A stretch of DNA of 32,236 bases from Acidobacteriota bacterium (GCA_019242475.1 JAFAVK010000082.1:1-32236), one strand, 5' to 3'; positions 14,887 through 22,969 are shown, numbered from the stretch's first letter. Translations and numbers: made by a program. The notes: generated from the sequence alone by a model not told the origin.

Positions 14887-15951
14887 TTACGTGCGTTCAA
14901 GCTCGAAAGAGGCTCGAATTTGCCCAACTTTTTCACCTCTATGATTCTGAACCGGGAAGCTCGCGTAGGGCGAGAGGGTTTTATACGCGTCCTCATCCAG
15001 TACACCGAGCTGTCTCAGAGCCTCGATGGCGATGGTCGAGCGGGCGCGACGGTCTTCGCCGTCCTCAATCTTGAAGGCCAGGCCCATGCCCTCCGGCCAG
15101 CGCTCGCAAGGCAAGAGGCCGGCGGTGTAGACGCCCTCGGCGCCGATCTTCGAGACGAGACTGCCACGGCCGGCGCGCATGACCTCCGTGTCGAAACGCT
15201 CGTGCGTCCCGCCGACCAGTTCCGGGCGCGCGTTCATGGCCGCGGTGAGGCGCGCGCAGGCGGCACGCATCTCCGCGTCGAAGTCTTCGGGCGGTGCGAC
15301 GAGGCGCGCGTACATGAGCGCCATCGCGCGGACTGGGAGACCGAAGACGGGGACGCCGCAGCCGTCCGTGCCGAGGGCAATCTCGTCGGCATTCATCCCC
15401 GAGAACTGCGAAACGGCGCGGAGGATGGACTGCTGGACGGGGCCCGCGGGGTCGTCGTAAAGCTCGGGCGGGGCTCCGAGTTGGAGCGAGAGGGCGAGCA
15501 TCCCCGTGTGTTTGCCCGAGCAGTTGTTGCGCAGGACGCCCGGCGACTCGCCGCGGGCGCGCAGGCGCTCGGCCGTCGCGCGGTCGAAGGGCTCGTGGAC
15601 GCCGCACTTGAGGAAGCTTTCGTCGAGGCCGAGCTTTTCGAGCATGCCCGCGACCGTCTCGACGTGCAGGTCTTCGCCGCTGTGCGAGCCGCAGGCGACG
15701 GCCAGTTCGGCCTCCGTCAGGCCGAAGCGTTCGGCGGCGCCGCTCGTCAGGAGCGGGAAGGCCTGGAAGGGTTTGCAAGAGGAGCGAAGGTAAGTGACCG
15801 TCTCGGGCTCGCCTAAAGACGCGACGAGGCGGCCGTCGCCGTCCACGGCGGCGACGTGGCCGCGGTGGCGCGACTCGACGATGGGGCCGCGCCAGACTTC
15901 GACGAGCGGCGCGGGCCTGGGCGCGGGTCGGGTTTGATTTTCGGGCTTCAA
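14887..15951 (-). CDS. L-asparaginase II family protein
   Basis: The 354-residue protein belongs to the PF06089 asparaginase family (Rhizobium etli type), unrelated in sequence to E. coli AnsA/AnsB, and is expected to hydrolyse L-asparagine to aspartate and ammonia. Visible motifs are LRSSCKPFQAFPLL (S57xxK60, the serine-lysine pair used in this family), ACGSHSGED, NNCSGKHTGMLAL and GTDGCGVPVFGLP, which supply the Cys/Lys ligands known in the R. etli enzyme. No signal peptide is seen, so it is probably cytoplasmic. The only start upstream of the conserved VEVWRGPIVESRHRG is TTG 15951, without a clear ribosome site. Downstream lies the hairpin-rich region 14416-14815. Confidence 0.9.
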   Translation of the reverse strand: MKPENQTRPAPRPAPLVEVWRGPIVESRHRGHVAAVDGDGRLVASLGEPETVTYLRSSCKPFQAFPLLTSGAAERFGLTEAELAVACGSHSGEDLHVETVAGMLEKLGLDESFLKCGVHEPFDRATAERLRARGESPGVLRNNCSGKHTGMLALSLQLGAPPELYDDPAGPVQQSILRAVSQFSGMNADEIALGTDGCGVPVFGLPVRAMALMYARLVAPPEDFDAEMRAACARLTAAMNARPELVGGTHERFDTEVMRAGRGSLVSKIGAEGVYTAGLLPCERWPEGMGLAFKIEDGEDRRARSTIAIEALRQLGVLDEDAYKTLSPYASFPVQNHRGEKVGQIRASFELERT

Positions 15952-16045
15952 GTGAGTGGAATCTTAAACGCGTAGGGCGAAAAGCCGCAACCGGCGGCCG
16001 CGTCCGAAGGATTTTCCGCCTGTGGAAAATGGCTGATGAAAAGCG

Positions 16046-16082
16046 GCGGGGCCGCCTTCAGTGCGTCTGAAGGCGGCCCCGC
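16046..16082 (-). terminator. Terminator of the 3D-domain gene
   Basis: A 16-bp perfect stem GCGGGGCCGCCTTCAG / CTGAAGGCGGCCCCGC with a 5-nt loop lies 46 bases after the 3D gene stop. On the minus strand it is followed by CGCTTTTC. A second small hairpin, TTTTCC / GGAAAA, lies at about 16013-16030. Confidence 0.8.
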
Positions 16083-16127
16083 TCTCTTTCGATACTCTTC
16101 AAATCGAAAGCTTCGACCCGCTTGTTC

Positions 16128-16727
16128 TTACTTCAACGACCGCGGGGCGGTCGTCCTGGGGCGCGTGCGCGTCAGGACTGTGAGCCTGACGGGGCGCCGG
16201 CCGAAGCGCATGGCTTCGGCGGTTTGCGGCACCCAGATGTCGATCTTGCGACCGCGCACGGCGCCGCCCGTGTCGGCGACGACGTATTCGCCGCTGTAGG
16301 AGCCTGCTTCGAGCCTCACGCGCGTCCCGATGGGCAGAACCCTTCGGTCGGCGGCGATGATGCCGCGCCGGACGCCGCCGCCGTCGGCGGTGCGCCCGTG
16401 CAGGGAGTAGGCCGTCGCCGTAAAGGTTACGGCCGTGGACGCTGCCTCCGCTTCGGCTCCCGTCTCTGTCTTGTCAATCGCGGCCTTCGTTTCATTCAGC
16501 GGGGCCGCCTCCGCCTCTTTCTCTTCCACGACGCCATCCTCAGCGGCGTCTGTCGTCTGTGTAGTCTCGGCGCCGGGGTAACTTGTCTCCGTGACGGCGC
16601 CCTTCTGTAGCATCTCCTTCGGATTTTGCCCGAGGGGTTCTGCGACTGAAGTCTGGACTAAAAAGAGCAAGGAACATGAGAGGAGAACGGCCGCGGCCGC
16701 GCCCCCCCCAATCAGGGGTTTAGACAT
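16128..16727 (-). CDS. Secreted 3D-domain (RlpA/MltA-like beta-barrel) protein
   Basis: The 199-residue protein starts with a signal anchor or peptide (LIGGGAAAAVLLSCSLLFLVQTSV). An acidic, Ala/Glu/Thr-rich linker of about 60 residues follows. The C-terminal 3D domain starts near residue 100: TATAYSLHGRTADGGG, RGIIAADRRVLPIGTRVRLE and the Asp-bearing VADTGGAVRGRKIDIWVP, then FGRRPVRLTVL. 3D domains occur in lytic transglycosylases and resuscitation-type wall proteins; alone, it may be a wall hydrolase or accessory factor, which is inferred. AGGAGG seven bases before the ATG at 16727 confirms the start. A 330-bp structured leader precedes it. Confidence 0.88.
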   Translation of the reverse strand: MSKPLIGGGAAAAVLLSCSLLFLVQTSVAEPLGQNPKEMLQKGAVTETSYPGAETTQTTDAAEDGVVEEKEAEAAPLNETKAAIDKTETGAEAEAASTAVTFTATAYSLHGRTADGGGVRRGIIAADRRVLPIGTRVRLEAGSYSGEYVVADTGGAVRGRKIDIWVPQTAEAMRFGRRPVRLTVLTRTRPRTTAPRSLK

Positions 16728-17059
16728 TCTCGGTCCTCCTACCGATTCAAGTCTCTCAGCGGCGCGCGAGGAGGTAAGTGACCTCCCGTCCTCGACCTCC
16801 GGCTCTAGGAGTTTGAAGAGTCAGCCGGAGTTGGGGAACAACGTCCTTGATGCGGAGCGCTGAAAGAATCCGATACAAAAAGAATGACAAGCGAACATTA
16901 AGCCCGCTTGCCACGCAAGGGAAAGTAACACAAGGATTTAGCGCCTGTCCAGTTGCAATGTGCCCTAAAAATCCGTACCGAAAGGGGACTCCGAGAGCCG
17001 TTTTTTAAGCGTACGTGGGCGCACGAACCCTTGCCCTTTCAACCCGTTAGACGCCCCCT
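16728..17059 (-). other. Leader region between dapF homologue and 3D gene
   Basis: These 332 bases hold no gene. On the minus strand, just upstream of the 3D gene ribosome site, are two stem-loops: GGAGGT / ACCTCC (16770-16775 / 16781-16786) and CTCCGGCT / AGCCGGAG (16797-16804 / 16823-16830). They could form a regulatory leader. Genes for wall-remodelling proteins are often under the c-di-AMP riboswitch, but I do not find its conserved core here. No clear terminator of the dapF homologue is visible. Confidence 0.35.
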
Positions 17060-17962
17060 TTAAACAGCCTTTTCCCCGAGCCACTCGCCTCGGTAGACGA
17101 CCTCCGCCTCACCCGTCAGGAGCACCTCGCCGTCCTCGCGCCAGAGGACTTCGAGCAGGCCGCCGGGCATCGAGACCTTGACGTGCCGGTCGGTGTGGCC
17201 GCCGACCATCGAGGCGACGGCCGCCGCAGAGGCGCCCGTCCCAGACGAGAGCGTCTCGCCCGCGCCGCGCTCCCAGACGCGCGCTTCGATGTTCCTGCGG
17301 TCTAAAACCCGAATAAATTCGACGTTCGTGCGCTCTGGGAAGGCCATGTGCGACTCGACGGCGCGGCCGAGGCGGCGCCAGTCCACCTGTTCAAAATCGC
17401 CGACGAAGGCGCAGCAGTTCGGGTTGCACATCTGGAGCGCAGTGACCCGGAGGGTCTCGCCGCAGGGGAGCGCCAGGGGGTATTCGCGCACCTCCGCGAG
17501 CGGCTCTTCGGTCAGCATCGGGATTGAGGCGCTGTCGAAGCGCGGCCGGCCGATCTCCGCCTCGAAGCGGAACGCGCCCTCGCTCATTCTTTCGCGCAGA
17601 CGGTAGCGCTTGACGCCCCCGCGCGTCGAGAAGCGCAGTTCCCCGGCCGACCAGAGTCCCGCGTAGTGCAGATAGGCGGCGGCGCAGCGCGAGCCGTTGC
17701 CCGACATCGCCGCCTCGCCCCCGTCCGGGTTGAAGATGCGCAGGCGAAAATCGCCCTCCTCCCCTCCCCCCAAAGGCTCGACCACGGCGACGCCGTCCGA
17801 GCCCGCGCCGAAGTGCCTGTCACAGACGCGCCTGACGAATTCGACGAAGGGCTCGCCCGCGCCCAGACGCTCAAAGCCGGCGCTCAGGCCGACGCCTTTG
17901 AGTTCCGCCGCCTCGAAGACGAGGTAGTCGTTGCCGTAGCCTTGGAATTTGGTGAAAAGCAT
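17060..17962 (-). CDS. Diaminopimelate epimerase homologue lacking both catalytic cysteines
   Basis: DapF converts LL- to meso-diaminopimelate for lysine and peptidoglycan using two cysteines as acid and base. The 300-residue product has the family frame: MLFTKFQGYGNDYLVFE at the start, FNPDGGEAAMSGNGSRCAA near residues 78-95, NVEFIRV, and WERGAGETLSSGTGASAA at 230-247. In DapF these last two motifs read CGNG and CGSG; here the catalytic positions are Ser87 (TCG) and Ser240 (TCT). It may be an inactive or mechanistically changed relative; PhzF-type members of the fold also lack the cysteines. The ATG at 17962 fits the family start. A longer frame from GTG 18217 would add about 85 residues of heptad repeat encoded by the array. 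No ribosome site is visible. Confidence 0.85.
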   Translation of the reverse strand: MLFTKFQGYGNDYLVFEAAELKGVGLSAGFERLGAGEPFVEFVRRVCDRHFGAGSDGVAVVEPLGGGEEGDFRLRIFNPDGGEAAMSGNGSRCAAAYLHYAGLWSAGELRFSTRGGVKRYRLRERMSEGAFRFEAEIGRPRFDSASIPMLTEEPLAEVREYPLALPCGETLRVTALQMCNPNCCAFVGDFEQVDWRRLGRAVESHMAFPERTNVEFIRVLDRRNIEARVWERGAGETLSSGTGASAAAVASMVGGHTDRHVKVSMPGGLLEVLWREDGEVLLTGEAEVVYRGEWLGEKAV

Positions 17963-17983
17963 AGGGTTTAAAGGCTCAACTTT

Positions 17984-18277
17984 CACTCTCCGAAAGCCGA
18001 ACTTCACCCTCGGAGACTCAAATTTCCGTCCCGGAGAGTGAAAATTGACTCTCGGAGAGTGAACGTTGACTCTCGGAGAGTCAACGTTCACTCTCCGAGA
18101 GTCAATTTTCACTCTCCGAGAGCCAACGTCCACTCTCGGAGACCCAAAGTTGACTCTCCGAGACCCAAATTTCACTCTCGGAGAGTCAACGTCCACTCTC
18201 GAAGAGTCAACGTTCACTCTCGGAGAGTGAAGTTTCCCTCTCGGAGAGTCAAAGTTGACTCTCCGAGAGTCAACTTT
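17984..18277. repeat. Fourteen 21-bp palindromic tandem repeats
   Basis: Exactly 14 units of 21 bp (294 bp) without any indel. Each unit has a near-palindromic core ACTCTC-S-GAGAGT (S is C or G) and an 8-nt joint such as CAACGTTC, CAACGTTG or GAAAATTG, itself often palindromic. A degenerate fifteenth unit ends at 18298. Units differ mostly by symmetrical C/G swaps and by joint changes. Both strands stay open in one frame and would encode heptads of the type SPRVNVH or SRRVNVD. The array lies directly upstream of the dapF homologue and downstream of dacB. There are no unique spacers, so it is not a CRISPR. Confidence 0.95.
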
Positions 18278-18303
18278 CGGCTTCGGAGCATCGAGAGCGA
18301 CCG

Positions 18304-18345
18304 GGTCAGTCCACGACCCACCCGCTACCGCGGGTGGTACTGACC
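18304..18345. repeat. REP-like double stem-loop after dacB
   Basis: An inner perfect stem CCACCCGC / GCGGGTGG (18318-18325 / 18330-18337) with loop TACC sits inside an outer stem GGTCAGT / ACTGACC (18304-18310 / 18339-18345). It follows the dacB stop by 11 bases on the minus strand. There is no U-run, so it may be an mRNA 3'-end stabiliser or a REP-type element rather than a terminator. Confidence 0.6.
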
Positions 18346-18355
18346 TCTTTACCGC

Positions 18356-20071
18356 TCAAGAGCGCCCGGCGAAGGAGGCGAGGAGGACGGCGACGGCGTC
18401 TGTGAACTCTGTGCGCGGGTTGGCGTCGCGCGGCGGGTTGTTAATCATCAGCGAGAAGACGAGCCGCTCGCCCGCGGCGCTGAAGAGATAGCCGGAGAGC
18501 GAGGTCGCCGTGCCCAGAGTCCCCGTCTTCGCGCGGACGTTCCCCTGCGCCGGCGTGCCCTTCATGCGGTTGCGCAGCGTCCCGTCCACCCCGGCGACGG
18601 GCAGCGCCAGGCGGAACTCTGAGCCGGAGCGGTGCCGGCTCATGTAGACGAGCAGTTGCACGGTCGTGTCGGCGGTGACGAGGTCTGAGCGCGAGAGGCC
18701 CGAGCCGTCGTTCATGACGAGGCCCGAAGGGTCGATGCCCGCCTGCGTTAGGAACTTCGCGACGGCCTGCTCGCCCGCCTCCTCGCTCGAAAGCTTCGGG
18801 TTGGTCGAGCCGGAGACCTTGCCGAGCGTCCGCAGCAGAAGCTCCGCGTAGAGGTTCTGGCTCGGCTTCAAGGTCTGCGCCGCGATGACCGAGAGCGGCG
18901 GCGACTTGCGCGTGGCGATCTCGACCAGCGAGGAGACGGGGAGCGGCTTGTCGGCGCGGCCCTGCGCGTCCACGGTGCGCGTCTGGCCTGTGAAGACGAC
19001 GCCGCGGCGTTCGAGCGACGCGCGCAGCATCGCGGCGAAGAGCGCGGCCGGGCGCGAGACGGCGAGGCTCGCCGTGTAGCCGCGGTCGTCGATGGGGAGT
19101 CGGCCGCGTATCTCGATGGTGTTCTGTCCGGGGGCGCGGTTGACGCTCAGGTCGCGCGTCGTGCCGCGCTCCGAGGTGTTCGTGCGGTCGATGATGGTGA
19201 CAAGCGGGGTCGAAGGGCCGAGCGTGATGCGCGCGGGGGAGCCCACCGAAGCGCCGGGCTTGACCGAGAGGTCTACCGAGTTGTCGTTGACCGTGAGCGC
19301 AGAGACCTCCGCGCCGTAGTACCACTGCAAGTCGTCCCACTCCCAGCCCGGGGGGATGGGCGCGCCCGTGAAGTAGCTCTCGTCGCCGACGAGGTCGCCC
19401 TCGACGCGGCGGACGCCGGCCGCAAACACGTCCGCCGCGAGCGCGTCGATGGCGAACGCGTAGTCCGTGTTCCCCTCGGGGTTGAAGCGGACGGCGAAGG
19501 TCGGGTCGCCGCGGCCGTAGACGACGAGGTCGCCGCGCACGGTGCCCGCCGCGTCCGGGCGCGCGGGCGCGTAGACCGACGTGACGAAGCGGTAGTCGGG
19601 CGTCAGGCGGTCGAGCGCCGCGGCCACCGTGTAGAGCTTCATGTTCGAAGCGGGCTGCATCCACTTGCGCGAGTCCTGCTCGAAGAGCACGCGCCCCGTG
19701 TCGAGCGAGGCGACCTTGACCGCGACGCGTGACGCGGCGAACTCCGGCCGCGCGATCAGGTCGCGGATGCGCGCGCGCAGCTCTTCGAGCGTCTGCGGCG
19801 CCGCCGGGGTCGTTTGCGGAGTCGGGGCCGGCGTTGGAGTCGGGGTCGGAGTCTGAGACGCGGCCGGCTTCGGCGTCTGTGTCGGACGCGCGGGAGTCGG
19901 CGTCGGCGTGGGCCTGGCCGCGGGCGTCTGCGTCGTGACGCGCCGCTCCCGCTGCGTCTCCTGCGCCGCCGTCGCGCGCAGAGGCGCCGAGGACAGGAGC
20001 AGCGCGAACAGCAGCAGCGTCTTGACGAGAAGCGGCGGCTGCATTGAAGTTTGATTCATCTTTGAAGGCAT
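18356..20071 (-). CDS. dacB: D-alanyl-D-alanine carboxypeptidase/endopeptidase (PBP4 type)
   Basis: This periplasmic S13-family enzyme trims or cleaves peptidoglycan peptides. The 571-residue product has a signal peptide (LLVKTLLLFALLLSSAPLRATA). A long Pro/Thr linker (about residues 47-92) follows, then the peptidase domain. The nucleophile motif is PASNMK (S142, K145), the mid-domain DGSGLSRSD segment corresponds to the second motif region, and AKTGTLG carries KTG at 515-517. The inserted domain typical of PBP4 lies between. The ATG at 20071 is 9 bases after the L,D-transpeptidase stop, so they are cotranscribed; ATGs at 20059 and 20044 are alternatives. Its TGA stop lies in the same frame as the dapF homologue, and the frame stays open through the array. 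Confidence 0.93.
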   Translation of the reverse strand: MPSKMNQTSMQPPLLVKTLLLFALLLSSAPLRATAAQETQRERRVTTQTPAARPTPTPTPARPTQTPKPAASQTPTPTPTPAPTPQTTPAAPQTLEELRARIRDLIARPEFAASRVAVKVASLDTGRVLFEQDSRKWMQPASNMKLYTVAAALDRLTPDYRFVTSVYAPARPDAAGTVRGDLVVYGRGDPTFAVRFNPEGNTDYAFAIDALAADVFAAGVRRVEGDLVGDESYFTGAPIPPGWEWDDLQWYYGAEVSALTVNDNSVDLSVKPGASVGSPARITLGPSTPLVTIIDRTNTSERGTTRDLSVNRAPGQNTIEIRGRLPIDDRGYTASLAVSRPAALFAAMLRASLERRGVVFTGQTRTVDAQGRADKPLPVSSLVEIATRKSPPLSVIAAQTLKPSQNLYAELLLRTLGKVSGSTNPKLSSEEAGEQAVAKFLTQAGIDPSGLVMNDGSGLSRSDLVTADTTVQLLVYMSRHRSGSEFRLALPVAGVDGTLRNRMKGTPAQGNVRAKTGTLGTATSLSGYLFSAAGERLVFSLMINNPPRDANPRTEFTDAVAVLLASFAGRS

Positions 20072-20080
20072 AGTCGGACG

Positions 20081-20749
20081 CTACGGCTTGATCTTGACGG
20101 GCGTGCCCTTGGGGAGGGTGTCGAACAGTTCTTTAATCTCCGGGTTTTCGAGCGCGACGCAGCCCCACGTCCAATCCCTCGCGGTGCCGCCGCCGTGGAT
20201 GAAGACTTCGCCGCCGAGCGCCGTGTTCCAGGGCGGGCAGCGCCCGGCTTCGAGCGCGCGCGTAATGCTCTCATGCTGCGCCCGCGTGATGAGCCCGTCG
20301 CGCAGGCCGCGCCCGGCGTCCGACGCGTTCGGGTAGGTCAGGCCGAGCGAGAGGTAGTAACTGCTCTTCTCATTCTTCATGCAGACATTGTACTCGCCCT
20401 CCGGCGTCCGCCCGTCGCCCTGCCTCACCTTCTCCCCCTCCGGCGCGAACCCCAGCGCGACGCGCCGCACGCGCACCAACTCGCCCCCCGCGTACAGCCT
20501 CAGACGCCGCGCGCCCTTCTCCACCACGACCCTCGGCTCCGCCAGCGGCAGCTTGAGCGGCCGACGGTTCAACTCCTCCTCCTCCCTCGTTAACGGCGCA
20601 ACGCCGTCAGGAACAGGCGCCGGTGCCGCGCCCGCGGGCGTGACTGTATTGGCCCGCGCCCTCTGCCCCACGCGCGCGCCGCAAGCCGCCCCGGCCGCAA
20701 CGCACGCACCCGCGACAAGCACGAAGAGAAGGCCGCTGCTGTTCGTCAT
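20081..20749 (-). CDS. L,D-transpeptidase (YkuD family), secreted
   Basis: YkuD-domain enzymes form 3-3 cross-links or attach proteins to peptidoglycan using a cysteine. The 222-residue protein has a hydrophobic N-terminal signal (LLFVLVAGACVAAGAACGA) that could also be a lipoprotein signal. The catalytic domain runs from about residue 70: EPRVVVEKGARRLRLYAGGE, GRTPEGEYNV, and FIHGGG followed by DWTWGCVAL, with His185 and the nucleophile Cys197. The L,D-transpeptidase motif HG...[ST]xGC is therefore complete. It lies 55 bases after the heptose kinase gene and 9 before dacB, in an envelope gene cluster. Confidence 0.92.
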   Translation of the reverse strand: MTNSSGLLFVLVAGACVAAGAACGARVGQRARANTVTPAGAAPAPVPDGVAPLTREEEELNRRPLKLPLAEPRVVVEKGARRLRLYAGGELVRVRRVALGFAPEGEKVRQGDGRTPEGEYNVCMKNEKSSYYLSLGLTYPNASDAGRGLRDGLITRAQHESITRALEAGRCPPWNTALGGEVFIHGGGTARDWTWGCVALENPEIKELFDTLPKGTPVKIKP

Positions 20750-20804
20750 CCTTTTCTACCTCCCCGCCCCGACGCTGTGATGCACTCCACCGGGCTGAAG
20801 GTTT

Positions 20805-21806
20805 TCAACAAGGCACATCCGGCGGGAACGAGGCGAGGAGTTCTTCGGTGGTGGCGGTGGCGGTGCCGAGTTTGCCGACGACGACGCCGGCCGCGTGGTT
20901 GGCGAGCACCGACGCCTCGACGAGCGTCGCGCCCGCCGCCACCGCGGCCGCCAGCGTCGCGATGACCGTGTCGCCCGCGCCCGTCACGTCGTAGACCTCG
21001 CGCGCGGCGGTCGGGACGTAGGTGGGCTCGCCCCCCTCGCTCAAAAGCATCATGCCGCGCTCGCCCCGCGTGATGAGGACGGAGCCGCAGCCCAGGCGTT
21101 CGAGGATCGCCCGCGCCGCGCGCGCCATGCCCTCGTCCGTGTCGTCCTCCGAGTTCGTCACGCGCAGAGCCTCGTGGTGGTTCGGCGTCACCAGAGTCGC
21201 CGGCCGGTACGCGTCGAAGTTCCGCAGCTTGGGGTCGATGAGCACGGGGACGCCCGCCGCCTCCGCCGCCGGCAGCACCTCGCCGAGCACCGCGGGCGTC
21301 ACCGCGCCCTTGTCGTAGTCCGAGACGACGAGCGCGTCCGACTCCTTCAAAAGTCTCCTGAGCGCCGCGACGATGCGCTCCTCGACGGGGCCGTCCACGT
21401 GCGCGCGCCGCTCGCGGTCTGCGCGCACGACCAGTTGGTTGTGCGCGATGATGCGCGTCTTGAGCGTGGTCGGGCGGCTGACGTCCGTAATCAAGTTCTC
21501 TTCGCGCGCGTCGGCGCCCGCGTCGCGCAACTCCGCGCGCACCCGCTCGCCCGCGCGGTCGGCGCCGACGACGCCGACGAGCGCCGTGCGCACGCCCAAC
21601 GCCCGCAGGTTCGCCAGGACGTTGGCCGCGCCGCCCAGCCTAACGGACTCGCGCCGGATGTCCACGACGGGGACGGGCGCCTCCGGCGAGATGCGCGACA
21701 CGTCGCCCCACACGAACTCGTCGAGCATCACGTCGCCGTACACTGCGACCGACCGGCCGCGCATCGCCGCGACGATCTCATGCACACGCTCTGCCGTCAG
21801 ATTCAT
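20805..21806 (-). CDS. hldA: D-glycero-beta-D-manno-heptose-7-phosphate kinase
   Basis: This PfkB/ribokinase-family enzyme phosphorylates heptose-7-phosphate at O1 in ADP-heptose synthesis for LPS core. The 333-residue product matches the RfaE domain I: VAVYGDVMLDEFVWGDVSRISPEAPVPVV, RLGGAANVLANLRALG, VVSDYDKGAVTP, IDPK, and the anion-hole motif DVTGAGDT with base Asp279. The nucleotidyltransferase domain of bifunctional HldE is absent, so a separate HldC would be needed; none is in the window. I chose the ATG at 21806, five bases after the glycosyltransferase stop, because a longer frame from 21965 would only overlap that gene with non-family sequence. Confidence 0.93.
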   Translation of the reverse strand: MNLTAERVHEIVAAMRGRSVAVYGDVMLDEFVWGDVSRISPEAPVPVVDIRRESVRLGGAANVLANLRALGVRTALVGVVGADRAGERVRAELRDAGADAREENLITDVSRPTTLKTRIIAHNQLVVRADRERRAHVDGPVEERIVAALRRLLKESDALVVSDYDKGAVTPAVLGEVLPAAEAAGVPVLIDPKLRNFDAYRPATLVTPNHHEALRVTNSEDDTDEGMARAARAILERLGCGSVLITRGERGMMLLSEGGEPTYVPTAAREVYDVTGAGDTVIATLAAAVAAGATLVEASVLANHAAGVVVGKLGTATATTEELLASFPPDVPC

Positions 21807-21811
21807 AGAAG

Positions 21812-22969
21812 TCAGGAAGTCAGGACTCTCTCGACGGCCGCGACGACACGTTCGGCGGGGACGCGGCGGATGCACTCGGGCGCGCCGAACTCGGCGCAGG
21901 TGTAGCCGGGGCAGGGCGCGCAGTGCATCTCTTCGCGCACGACCTCGGCGGGCGCCGTGCTCCAAGGCCGCCAGTGCGCGACGTTCGACGAGCCGAAGAC
22001 GACGACCTGCGGCGTGCGGACGGCCGCCGCGACGTGCGCCACGCCGCTGTCGTTCCCGACGAACAGGGACGCGCGGGCGGCGAGCGCCGTCAGCTCCGGC
22101 AGGCTCAAGTCCGTGAATCCCGCAAGCGGCGCGCGGGAGTGTGCGCGCACTTCGTCAAGCACCTTCTCTTCGCCGGGCGCGGCGACGGCGACGGAAGGGA
22201 GGCCGCGCGCCGCGAGGTGCTCGACGACGCGCGCGAAGTTCGCGGCCGCCCACGTCTTCGTGTCGAAGGCCGCCGCCGGGTGGATGAGCGCGAAGGGTTG
22301 ACCGTGCGCGAGCCCCGCCTCTTCCCCGAGCCTTCGCGCGACCGCTTCGGCGGCCGCGTCCGTGACGGCGAGGCGCGACGCGGGGCGGTCTGTGACGGGC
22401 ACGCCCGTCCACCCTAGAAGCGCGAGCTGCTGCTCGGCCGAGTGCGTCTTCTCCCGGCCCCACAGCTCGGCCGAGGGCGGCGCCGCGTGGTTGTGCAAAG
22501 CGGCGTAGGCGTAGTCCGCGTAGCCGACGCGGTGCCTGGCGCCCGAGGCGCGCACGAGCAGGGCGGCCGTGCTCCCCCCGTGCAGGTTGTAGGCCACGTC
22601 GTAGCCTTCGGCGCGCAGGCGACGCGCGACGCGCAGGCGCGACGACTGGCTCTTGCGGCGAACGGTCAAGACCCTGTCAACGTCTCCCGAGCCTTCGAGG
22701 AGCGGCGCGACCCAGTCTTCCAGCAGCACGTCGATGCGCGCGTGGGGCAGGAAGCGGCGCAGCGCGCGGAGCGAGGGCGTCGCGAGCACCGTGTCGCCGA
22801 TGGAGCGCAGGCGGACGACGAGCACGCTGCGGACGCGCGACCAGTCCCAGCGCGCAGGCGCGAGCGGGCGCGGCTCCGTTCCGTCTTCAATCGACCCGCC
22901 CTCCACGGCTCCGGCGAAAGTGACGCCAGTGAAGCCGCGCGGCTCAGTCTGTCTTCCGAGGCTCTTCAT
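21812..22969 (-). CDS. Glycosyltransferase family 9 (heptosyltransferase-like)
   Basis: GT9 enzymes transfer heptose from ADP-heptose to lipid A-core. The 385-residue protein has a 45-residue N-terminal extension, then VLVVRLRSIGDTVLATPSLRALRRFLPHA, the GT9 start motif. Later come YNLHGGSTAALLVR, FALIHPAAAFDTKTWAAANFARV and the nucleotide-sugar motif FVGNDSGVAHVAAAVRTPQVVVFGSSN. The C-terminal CAPCPGYTCAEFGAPECI cysteine-rich stretch is typical of Waa-type relatives. The first 26 bases overlap the Trm112-like gene, so translation is probably coupled; a later start in the extension cannot be excluded. Next to the heptose kinase, an LPS-core role is likely. Confidence 0.92.
   Translation of the reverse strand: MKSLGRQTEPRGFTGVTFAGAVEGGSIEDGTEPRPLAPARWDWSRVRSVLVVRLRSIGDTVLATPSLRALRRFLPHARIDVLLEDWVAPLLEGSGDVDRVLTVRRKSQSSRLRVARRLRAEGYDVAYNLHGGSTAALLVRASGARHRVGYADYAYAALHNHAAPPSAELWGREKTHSAEQQLALLGWTGVPVTDRPASRLAVTDAAAEAVARRLGEEAGLAHGQPFALIHPAAAFDTKTWAAANFARVVEHLAARGLPSVAVAAPGEEKVLDEVRAHSRAPLAGFTDLSLPELTALAARASLFVGNDSGVAHVAAAVRTPQVVVFGSSNVAHWRPWSTAPAEVVREEMHCAPCPGYTCAEFGAPECIRRVPAERVVAAVERVLTS

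Noticed and set aside
16728..17059. c-di-AMP (ydaO) riboswitch upstream of the 3D gene
   Set aside because: The conserved riboswitch core could not be found on the minus strand, although a GCTTAAT-like string occurs; only two unrelated hairpins are clear.
17984..18277. CRISPR array
   Set aside because: Repeats are directly tandem with no unique spacers, the unit is 21 bp and no cas gene is in the window.
18038..18343. Plus-strand gene encoding SRRVNVH heptads
   Set aside because: It follows from the palindromic 21-bp unit, which keeps both strands open; there is no ribosome site or non-repeat domain.
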